Origin: Hyphodiscus hymeniophilus
Lineage: Eukaryota; Ascomycota; Leotiomycetes; Helotiales; Hyphodiscaceae
Direction of reading: 5' to 3'
Assembly: GCA_016508695.1 (NCBI GenBank)
Contig: VNKQ01000006.1
Location: forward strand, 744,001-808,000
DNA length: 64,000 nt
The position numbers and the translations under genes are program-made. Positions 45,346-53,978 of this stretch are shown here, in pieces; the stretch's first letter is position 1, and every line of letters starts with the position of its first letter. The notes beneath the pieces were generated by a model. That model had not been told where the DNA came from. It did no database searches and saw only the letters and a program-made list of their open reading frames with translations.

Positions 45346-47960
45346 TATTACTAAAAGTATAATAAATCGCCGAGAAGATTTAAATTTAAGCTTTTTAATA
45401 ATACTCTTAATTTTAATTACTTTATTTATATTAATATTATATACGTAAAAAGTAATTCCCTAATACTTTATATTATTAATAAAGTAACCTATTTCTTTAT
45501 AACTTGCTTTCTTAAAGACGTTTCGTTAAAAACTATATAAGAGACCTTATAGTAATACTAGATTAATACCTATTTGGGTCCCCTAGACTTATTAGTATAT
45601 AATATAAAAACGAACTTTACAAGTTATAAATTCTATTAAAACGCGAGTAATATAATAGTTACTATTAAATGCGTACTTATTAAGGTATACTAATCGATCG
45701 GAATTATTAAGAAGGCTTATTAATTACTTTATAGAGCCTATAAGATCTTACGTAAAGAAATAGGCGTAATAACCTTAAAAGAAGCTTGTCTTTAAATAAT
45801 AGTAAAGGCAAATAATAATATTACTAAACTTAGTAGTATTATACTTACTTTACTTGTCTTTAGTACTTTCCTACGAATAATAGAACTTAGTCCCCTAGTA
45901 TTATCGATATTATAATAATCGGTAGTAATTCGCAAGGTTATAACTAAGATAAAGAAGGTTAAAGCCAAGTTATAAATTAATAATGCGATTAATACACAAA
46001 ATAGTTTAAATATAAAAGTAATTTATAACCTTTTACTTAACTTTAATATACTAGTTTACTAAGAGGTAAAAGGCTAGACTAGCCCCTTTAAGTTACTTAA
46101 TATTAAGGGAGAAACTTATAAGATTAAGCTTTTTAATAGTTTTACTAACTTTAGAGTTATATATATTAAACTATATTATTTGCAAGAAGATTGTAATAAT
46201 AAAGAAAGTAAAGAGAAAAGAGAAAAAGGTAAGAGTAATATAAGAGGTCTAAAACTACGTATTTAGCTATAATAATAGCGACGACTACTTAAATAATATA
46301 AACACTTTATATAATTTGCCTCTTATAACTCTAATATCTTTATATTTATAATTAAGCCTTTATATATAAATTCGCGCTAAAAGGAGGTTAATAACTTACT
46401 TAAGAAGGGAGTATTTAAACTCGTTAATACTAGATTAATACTATTAAGAACTCGGATTTTTAACTTATAATTTATCGATAAAATTAAGTACTAAAGAACC
46501 GATTAAGTATTCGAGAAATTAAGACTCGTTATATAAGTATATAACGATTATAAGAAAGAACTAGTTCTTATATAATTACTTATAATTTAATAAGCTAACT
46601 AGCGATTACTCTTATTACTAGCTCCCTTACTTTAAAGTATTAAACTTTACTTTTGTAATATCTCTTAAGCTTACGTATAATCTATTACTTTATTAAATTG
46701 TAATTTCTATATTAAACTACCTCGAGAACTTACTTAGTAATTAAGTCTAAAAGACAAAGTAATTTTGCGTATTATTAAGCTATTATATAAAGTCTTAGAA
46801 GCCGGGAATTACTAGTATAAGACGTATTACTACTATTATACTAAGAAATTAAAGATAAAAGAATTAACTTACAATTTATATCTCTTATATTATAATAAAA
46901 TAGGGTTTAGTCTCGTTAGCTTGTAAACTAATAATACCTTATTCTTAATAAATAAAACCTTTATAAAGGCCGAAAAAAAGTAACTTAAGGAAGCTAAATT
47001 TATAGTAAAGGAAAGAGAGACTTTATCGACGACTATTCTTATTAAATTTAATAATAGAATAATCACTTTATAAAGTAATAATATAATTGAATTTAACTAA
47101 GTATACTAGTATAAGAACCTTTAACTAGTTTCTCTTTATAAGAACCTCGATTTTATAAGTTCTAAAAGAGAAATTTATAAGAGAATTACTTTAAAAGACT
47201 AATATATTATATAACGCGCAAGAGGTATATATATTATATTAGTTTACTAACTAAAAGCATTATTTAATCTCTCTTTTATAGCTTAAGTTACTAATCTAAA
47301 AAAAGAGAATATAAAGAGACTAAATAAGAGAATCTAGTAGCAAATTAATAATAAGACTAAAGGACTTAAGTATATAGGTTTTAACTTATAAAGCCTTTAA
47401 GTTATTACTTTTACAAATGCTTTTTTTACTAATAATACTAATAATACCTTTTAAATCGGCTTTATTATTACTATTATAAATAAGAATAATAACGCAAATA
47501 TCGTTTATTAGTCTTTAATTAAATATAAGAGAGTTATTTATTCGATATTAGCCTTAAAACTATATAAAATAGCTTATAGATTTAATTATATAATTATTCT
47601 CAAGTCTACCCTTAAAAAAGTCTTAAACGCTATTATTCCCCTTACGATTTATATCGATTTAAAGTTACTATATAAATACTTTATTAAGCTAAGAACTATA
47701 TAAGAAAAGAGACTTATAATAAATCTTATATACTTAAGACAAGCGTACAAAAGACGATTAATTATAGAAATTAAGTAAATTAATAGAAATTCAAACTTAG
47801 TTAATATAATAACAAAAGAAAAGAGTTACTAGGCTTTACGAGATCTAATCGATTTAAATAAGATCTTATTAAAATCGAAAGAATAAGTTAAGAGAAAGAA
47901 GAAGCCGAACTTATAAGAATTATAAAGTAATATAATACGATATTTAAGGGATACTAATAC
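45346..47960 (+). pseudogene. outer Copia integrase, reverse transcriptase and RNase H remnant
   Basis: Continues the polyprotein broken by the hAT insertion. It begins with the integrase zinc-region tail (YYYQKYNKSPRRFKFKL) and then the integrase core (INTYLGPLDLLVYNIKTNFT). Reverse transcriptase follows at ~46380-47150 (IFNLQFIDKIK, ISQAYVQSITLLNRNFYIKP-type text, LYGVPEAGN). The catalytic TDDT has become TNNT at 46927-46938. RNase H covers ~47400-47950 (FTNASFANN, YKRVTHSILALKLYKIAYRF). The remaining 330 bp before the right LTR holds the 3' leader and a purine-rich tract (TTGGGGAAAAGAAAGA, 48246-48261). Confidence 0.85.
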
Positions 47961-48289
47961 TAATTCGATAACTACGTAATTAACCTTAAATATAACTATA
48001 AATACTACTTATAATATAATAGTTATAATAATATATTATACGACTAGTTTCTTTACTTATTATATGTTTTTAATAAATATTTAAAGAGTATCGATTTTAT
48101 AGTTAAATTTAGTATTTATTTAATACTTACTTATTAAATAACTTAATAAGCAAATCTAATAATAACAAAAGATATCGTTTCTCTATATAAATCGAGAACT
48201 TATAAGCAATTAAAGGGAATAGAAAGAATACGTAAATTATATAATTTGGGGAAAAGAAAGATAAATTAATTAGAAGAAAGAGTTACTAG

Positions 48290-48456
48290 TATTTAGACTA
48301 CTTTCTAGCCTAATTTAAATTAGTAGGTCACGTGTACTATAAACTAGAGTAACTTGGTTCTATCTCTATAGAATAGCTTCTTCCCTTAGACATTAACAAT
48401 ATCACTACGAATACTTATGTAATTGTAGTACCGTAGCAACCGAAGTGCTACTAACA
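48290..48456 (+). repeat. right LTR of outer Copia, TSD CTCAT at 48457-48461
   Basis: Mirror case of the left LTR: its inward half is RIP-changed (TTTAAATTAGTAGGTCACG) and its outward half is unmutated (GTAGTACCGTAGCAACCGAAGTGCTACTAACA). Confidence 0.93.
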
Positions 48457-48461
48457 CTCAT

Positions 48462-48990
48462 CTATTCCACATTTCGGTGCGTTCCCGATATGATATGAGG
48501 TCTGTCTGCAATATACCTGTATCCGGCCTCACCTCCTGCATAGTCTGGCCACAAGGTATTGTGTGGAGTAGTTTAACCATTGTCCACCATGCGAGATGGA
48601 TTCATCCCTGGAGATTCATGGATACGTATCGAATGTCGCTCTTTTGATCACCTTCAGATAGTCGAGGAATGCTTCACTAGGTATCCTCGTGGGAGATACC
48701 ACCCCCTTGGGGAATGAACAATTGAAAGTGTCGAAACCAAGTGGTGAGGGATTTCACACCTCGTCATCCGCCGATCCTGAATTCTTGTGTCAGGATGGAG
48801 CTTCTGGTTCTGATATCTCCTTGGCTGGGTGGTTGTATGTCTGGCCCAAATTCAACCTTCAGCCGAGTCTTGGGCGCCTCGCCCGCTTCATTCACGCCAA
48901 TGATATGTTACTGAGATACCAACAATAGCTAAAGCATGAAACGAAGCGCGAAGGTGCAGTTGTGTCATATTCATATGCTAAAGCTTAAAC
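48462..48990. other. unique DNA right of the transposon island
   Basis: About 530 bp of normal composition between the island and the aminotransferase stop. An 79-codon + frame at 48689-48928 lacks any recognisable feature. This is the original 3' flank shared by the GS-like and aminotransferase genes. Confidence 0.6.
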
Positions 48991-50407
48991 TTACAATGAA
49001 ACCAAGCTTTTGTGTCTCCTTAAAAAGCTCTCAACACACTCTACGAAGCGATCCAACTCGCTTTGAGGGGTTCCCAATATCAACGCCATACTGCCACGTT
49101 TGTTGATCCAGAATCCGTTTTCCATCAACTCCATATAGAAAAGATCTTTCAGTGGCATATCCTCTTCAATTGATTCGCGGCTCGATATTTCCGTCTGCCC
49201 ATTCTGCGAGAAATGAATGCCACAAATACTTCCAAGTCCGGTAACGCTCATTTTGGTCCCTTTCGAAACGCTTTGGAGGCTGGTACGGAAAGAATCACCA
49301 ACTCGGTTGAACTCGACTGCCACTTCTGGTTTATATATCTCCGAAAGAGCTGTGAAACCAGCGTGCATCACCAGAGTGTTGTTGTTGAATGTACCTGAGT
49401 GAGCAAGGGAGCCGGGAGAGCGTGGATCGTACACGGCCATGATGTCCTCTCTTCCACCAAATGCCCCGAATGCGAGACCACCGCCCAGGTATTTGCCGAA
49501 AGTTGTGAGGTCAGGCTTGAGGCCGACGATGGCTTGAAGACCAGAGGGGCCAAGCCGGGATGTCATAACCTCGTCGAGGATGAAGACGGCCCCAATCTTC
49601 TTCGCGCTCTCCTGAATCTGCATCAAGAATTCCTTGGTACCAGGAATACATCCTCCGGCGCCTTGCATGCCCTCGACGAGTACAGCCCCGATATCATCCT
49701 TCTCGATCAACCTCTTTGCTAATCCCGCGTCATTATACCTCCCAATCACCCAATCATCTTGATCAACTCCATTCTCCTGGACACCATCCCAGAATCCAAG
49801 GACTGCTCCATGGTATCCACCAGAGAATACAGCGACCTTTCGCTTGCCAGTGAATTTTCGTGCGCCGGCAAGTGCATGAAGATTGGCCTCGGTTCCAGAG
49901 TTCGTGAAGCGGACCTTATCCAGATGAAAACGAGAGCAGATCAATTTTGCATGCGCTGTCTCCTGAGCAATGGTAGATCCAAGATTGAGACCAATGTTGT
50001 TTATCGTGTCGATGAGAGTTTTCTTAATCAAAGGGTGCGAGTGGCCGTAGAGGCCAGCCGTAAGCTCGCCCACGAAATCGGTGTATCTGGTCTCGTAGTC
50101 AGAAAATTATTCAATGTGATTGAAATATAAATACTGACGCATGTCCATCTTCATCAAAGACTTGATAGTGCTCTCCCTTCTTCATGAATACCGGATATGG
50201 AGCCGTGTAGAGCAGCGTTCTAGTATTGCCTCCGGGAAGGTACTCGGCAGCTTTCCCAAACAGTTTTCCTGAGTTTGGATTCCTTGCAACGAAGCGTTGC
50301 CTTGCTGCTCTTATCGCCGCATCCAAGTTCTCACACGGAACAGATGGCGACTTGCTGGGAGCCAACTCGGCCACTGGTAAAGTGACCGGTGAATCTGCTT
50401 TGGGCAT
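48991..50407 (-). CDS. class III aminotransferase, glutamate-1-semialdehyde-aminomutase type, 454 aa
   Basis: Exons are 50407-50139 and 50086-48991. The 52-bp intron (GTCAGT...CTGAC...ACCAG) restores DEDGHAYTDFVGELTAG. PLP-enzyme fold type I motifs include YLPGGNTRTLLY, TNSGTEANLHAL, SGGYHGA, VEGMQGAGGCIPG, ILDEVMTSRLG (Asp binding the PLP nitrogen) and TFGKYLGGGLAFGAFGG (Schiff-base Lys). Members isomerise or transaminate amino groups; in fungi the true substrate is rarely known. An alternative upstream start at 50619 is possible: a 36-codon exon 50619-50512 and an 83-bp intron ending GATAG at 50429 join in frame without stops, giving 497 aa. It is divergent from the kinase-like gene and, ignoring the island, convergent with the GS-like gene. 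Confidence 0.92.
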
Positions 50408-51243
50408 TTTAGGATGGTTAGTGGGATACTATCTTGATATGAAGGTTATGGAGACGATGAAAACAATGCAAAAAAGTAAAGATTGAAAGAAAGAGATAGT
50501 ATATATATTACTTTGTTATCAAGATGTTTGAAGACCGCCCCATCTTCGCCCAAAGGAAAAGTGGGGGAGCTCTCTCCAGGAACATTTCCTAACTCGCCGT
50601 CATTGGCTTCTATCGCCATGTTGGAGAGAAACACGACGTAAGCATGAAATCTTGATTTTGATTGAATGATGAGACCGATGTAGTCTAGAGAAAACATTTG
50701 AAAGTCCAATCAGAGTAAAATGCTTGACTTGTCAAACTGAAGAGTCATTTGGATAGTCGAGAGGTTTTGCTAGTTTGGCGTCGGGTTTTGGTTCAATTGA
50801 TAAATGGACTCCTTGCATCACTTCACGGAGCTTTCGAGCAGTATTCACATCACGTGAACGGCTTTACTACTCGTACACAGCTACGTTCACTCTGGTGATT
50901 GCAGAGTGTCTGCCTTTCAACTCACAAAAGCTTCCTACTCTTAGGCAAAGGCGCAGGGAGTTAACAGCTTTTGTGAATTTAAGTAGGCTGGACAACCTCA
51001 TCGTTGATACAACTTTTCTTCTCACATTCCACCGTCGGACCAGAAGACTCTTTTTGAGCCAAATGGTTTTGGGGGAGCTGAGTCACTCGGCGTACATACC
51101 AGCGCGTGGCCTCTCTCTGTCGCATACCGGATTGTGCAGTCACGCGGAAACTTAAAAGCTGTGGCTCTTCAGGCATAGATCTTTCGCTGTCTCCCTCGTT
51201 CTGTCACTGAATGACAAGTATACCTTGACCCATCAAAAGCAAG
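50408..51243. promoter_or_regulatory. divergent promoter shared by aminotransferase and kinase-like genes
   Basis: About 0.84 kb between two start codons pointing apart (or 0.62 kb if the upstream start at 50619 is used). It contains a CACGTG palindrome at 50851-50856. A shared bidirectional promoter would allow co-expression; no experimental support. Confidence 0.5.
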
Positions 51244-52380
51244 ATGGCCACTTTGACACCTGTTTCTGTGACCCTCCCAGCAGACAAAGTACCGACCAAG
51301 AAGATAGTCAGAGACATAATCAGTACATTTCTGACGAAAGAATGGCCGACTGTGCATCCAGAGACAATAACCCTGTCCTACCATGCATCGTTCGCCAACG
51401 CTCACTGTCCCGTCGAAAGAACGGCGCCGGCTGTTGGAACACCTACTGAGCCCTTAAAAGTGTTCATCAAATTCCACAATGACCCGGGGGGTGGTCTGGA
51501 AACCTTTCACCATCTGGCACCAAGTAGGCAGGAGGAAGCACTTCTCTGCTACGAGTACGGTCGATCCGGACTGGGAGCCAAAATGCATGGATTTTTTAAG
51601 ACACAAGATGGAACGCTCGGAAGAATTGATGAGTTCCTGGATGCACGTAACATGGAGCCGGAGGATGTTGAGGATGCGACAATACGAGCGGATGTTGCTA
51701 AAGGATTGGCGATATTCCATGCCTTGAAGACCTCGCTAGAAGCAAAAGCAGTGGGATCATACTATGATACCATCATCAGTGGACTTAAGACGTACCACAA
51801 AATGAATAAGTTGAAGACACTGGGCAAGGAAGGTGGACTCAATATCGACACTCTAGTTGACTACGATTTTGGACGGAGGTTGAGAAAAGTGGTGAGCAAG
51901 CTGGAATCTATAGGAGCGAAGGCGGGGTGGTGTATCCATGACATTCAATTTATGAACGTCATGGTGAGAAACAATCCCCATGAAGGGGAGAGCAAAGTTG
52001 TTCTGATTGATTTTGAGTTTGTGATGCAGAATTACCGAGCCTTTGATATCGGTGGGCATTTCATGCAGAAGATGTTCAAATGGTTTGACGAGGAGAGTAA
52101 AATAGCAGACTGCAGGAAGTACACGGAGGATGAGAAGACACACTTCTGCGAGGAGTACGCCAGGCAGTGGAACGAAGTGACTGGGGATTCGGATACAGGT
52201 GACCAGGTATTCCTCGAGTCCGAATACGGATACCTGTTGGCCATCTCTTTTGATATTCACAACATGTTATGGTACATGAGTGCAAAAGACGACAAGGATT
52301 ACTTGAGTCTTCTCGGACTTAGCAAGCTGTTCGATGAGTTTGTGGATCAATATGCCAAACTGGATTTGAAGGATCCATAA
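51244..52380 (+). CDS. choline/ethanolamine-kinase-like phosphotransferase, 378 aa
   Basis: A single exon with start context AAGCAAGATGG. The fold is that of choline kinase/APH small-molecule kinases. The Brenner-type catalytic loop is WCIHDIQFMNVM (D233, with Asn five residues on). The metal-binding motif LIDFEFVMQNYRAFDIGGHF (D256) closely resembles the choline-kinase DFEY..YNYRAFDIANHF. In the catalytic loop the usual CHND reads CIHD, a displaced His. It phosphorylates an amino-alcohol-type hydroxyl by family expectation; substrate unknown. It is the divergent partner of the aminotransferase. Confidence 0.85.
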   Translation: MATLTPVSVTLPADKVPTKKIVRDIISTFLTKEWPTVHPETITLSYHASFANAHCPVERTAPAVGTPTEPLKVFIKFHNDPGGGLETFHHLAPSRQEEALLCYEYGRSGLGAKMHGFFKTQDGTLGRIDEFLDARNMEPEDVEDATIRADVAKGLAIFHALKTSLEAKAVGSYYDTIISGLKTYHKMNKLKTLGKEGGLNIDTLVDYDFGRRLRKVVSKLESIGAKAGWCIHDIQFMNVMVRNNPHEGESKVVLIDFEFVMQNYRAFDIGGHFMQKMFKWFDEESKIADCRKYTEDEKTHFCEEYARQWNEVTGDSDTGDQVFLESEYGYLLAISFDIHNMLWYMSAKDDKDYLSLLGLSKLFDEFVDQYAKLDLKDP

Positions 52381-52764
52381 TATTATGGCATGGACTACGC
52401 AGCTCTCGCAACAATAGAAAGTAATAGAAAATAGACCAATTATATAAACTTACCGCAAAGACGGTTGTGGATTTATTTCCAGGTACCAAAGGCGATCAAA
52501 AGTTAGGTACAGTTTTTTGGATATGTCTCCCAAAGAATTCCAAAACAGAGCGCATAGAAATGAATTTTCTTTTACAACTAAAGTATGATAGTAAAGTACA
52601 TAGTACCCCTTCTTCTCGGCTGGGCCAATTTGGAATTTTGGGCGTCCCAAAAAAGAAGTCTTCGATCCAATACATTACAACAACCACGAGTTAAAATTGC
52701 TTCGAAAGCAGAACGTGAAAGTAAAAACACGCCAATTTGTCTTCATGCATAATCTCCAAATAAA
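52381..52764. other. 3' flank of kinase-like gene up to MITE
   Basis: About 380 bp with no gene; it ends in the 8-bp duplication CAAATAAA (52757-52764) that borders the MITE. Confidence 0.5.
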
Positions 52765-53474
52765 GGGACGGGCTATAACAACTTGCCTCCCGGCTAAAAC
52801 AACTTGGTTAACCCTACCCACAGGTGTATATCTAGGAAGCTTCCCCCACTATACTAATTTGTATGCGCGCAAGAGCGTGCGATATGTACTATTATGCTAA
52901 CTTATTATAATCTAGATCTAACTTATACTCCCTATCTTGCGTATAACCCTTAAAAGGTTCTACTATTGCAACTTCAACTTCCTATACTACTTGCCTTTGT
53001 AATATATCTCTTACAATTATCGCTATGTCTTCAAGGCAATCGTCTTTATATATAGAAGAAATCCCCCCTATATAACCCCTCTCCCTTCGCGTACCTAGTT
53101 TATATTAATCGATGTGTCCTTCCGCTATCCGCGCCATTACTAGGGTAATATAACTTACTCTATTTAGGCCTGAATAGACTACAAAGACTTGCCCGACTAG
53201 TGACCTGGGTCGCTTAAGGATTGCGGGGGCTGAGGAGGGGGAAGTTCGAAGACTAAGGGTAGTCGTCGCGTACTCGATTCCGCAACACGTGATACTCCTC
53301 CTAGTGCACCGCGGGGTCTACCTTTCTCTTGAATAATAAGGATATATTAATGTTTGGTAAGGTACATAGTTTAGCCTTGCTTGCACATACAAATTACTAT
53401 GGCTAAGCGAGGGTGTTAGGTGTACCCCCGAAAAGTTGTTTTAGCCGGGAGGCAAGTTGTTATAGCCCCGTCCC
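52765..53474. mobile_element. 710-bp MITE with ~43-bp TIRs and 8-bp TSD CAAATAAA
   Basis: The left end starts GGGACGGGCTATAACAACTT and the right end, reversed, GGGACGGGGCTATAACAACT. Both continue through GCCTCCCGGCTAAAACAACT before diverging. Identical 8-bp duplications CAAATAAA lie at 52757-52764 and 53475-53482. The 8-bp duplication fits hAT-type mobilisation. No transposase frame; the interior has ordinary composition and no RIP. Confidence 0.88.
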
Positions 53475-53513
53475 CAAATAAACTTGTAGCCAGCTAGAGG
53501 TGGGCTTGTATTA

Positions 53514-53753
53514 TCTCATAAATCAGACCCTTTAGCACGGTTTTAGCACGGTTTTACCTAGTACAAGTAATTAGCGCAATTCTACAAATATGCGAGCGTT
53601 TGGACCAATCACAGCCTCAACCCATACAAAACCGTTCGCAAACTCAAAAATCACCTGACCCTTTACTGAGCCACCTAAGCCACGCTAAACTCCTGGACCA
53701 ATAAGAATCAGGTGATTACCTTTGAGTTTTGCCGAAGCGTCTGATTTATGAGA
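53514..53753. mobile_element. 240-bp MITE with TA target site
   Basis: Perfect inverted ends TCTCATAAATCAGAC / GTCTGATTTATGAGA, flanked by TA dinucleotides (53512-53513, 53754-53755), fit Tc1/mariner-type MITEs. Inside, AAACTCAAA..ATCACCTGA and TCAGGTGATTACCTTTGAG form a further inverted pair, so the element can fold into a hairpin. It lies only 40 bp right of the larger MITE. Confidence 0.75.
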
Positions 53754-53978
53754 TAAGGCTTGTAGGCTTTGAAAATGTTATTTTGGGTGCTGGCGCACGT
53801 GCCCAAAACCGACTCTTTTCGCAAGTCCTGGTGCACGTGATCGCGCCAAACTTGAAGTGGCCGGTCCAAAAAACCACTCCCAATCTAAACCGAATGACCA
53901 AGGTTTTCACAGCCAGGATACGAATCCTCGTTCGACCAGTATCGAGCGAAGGAGCGGCAATGGTGACTAGGCACCGAA
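53754..53978 (+). promoter_or_regulatory. proximal promoter of Zn2Cys6 gene
   Basis: 225 bp between the MITE and the ATG, with two CACGTG palindromes (53796-53801 and 53834-53839) 38 bp apart. No TATA box is obvious. Confidence 0.4.

Larger units (their letters stand above)
26941..48456 (+). mobile_element. outer Copia LTR retrotransposon carrying two nested insertions
   Basis: Terminal direct repeats of 167 bp (26941-27107 and 48290-48456) begin TG and end CA. In the mutated half-copies these read TA at the start of the right repeat and TA at the end of the left. They are flanked by identical 5-bp target duplications CTCAT (26936-26940, 48457-48461). Excluding the inner Copia (28086-36404) and hAT (38606-45337) with one duplication each, the original element was about 6.4 kb. 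Order along + is leader, Gag with zinc knuckle, protease/pre-integrase, integrase, reverse transcriptase, RNase H: Copia order. The whole interval lacks any long open frame on either strand, is very AT-rich, is poor in CpA/TpG and retains CpG, as RIP produces. Confidence 0.92.

Noticed and set aside
27000..48300. Low-complexity AT-rich block as a centromere core or mitochondrial DNA
   Set aside because: Matched LTRs, TIRs, target duplications and degraded transposon proteins explain it fully as RIP-mutated transposons.
48689..48928. 79-codon plus-strand frame right of the transposon island
   Set aside because: No motif, weak context, no splice extension; likely 3' flanking DNA.
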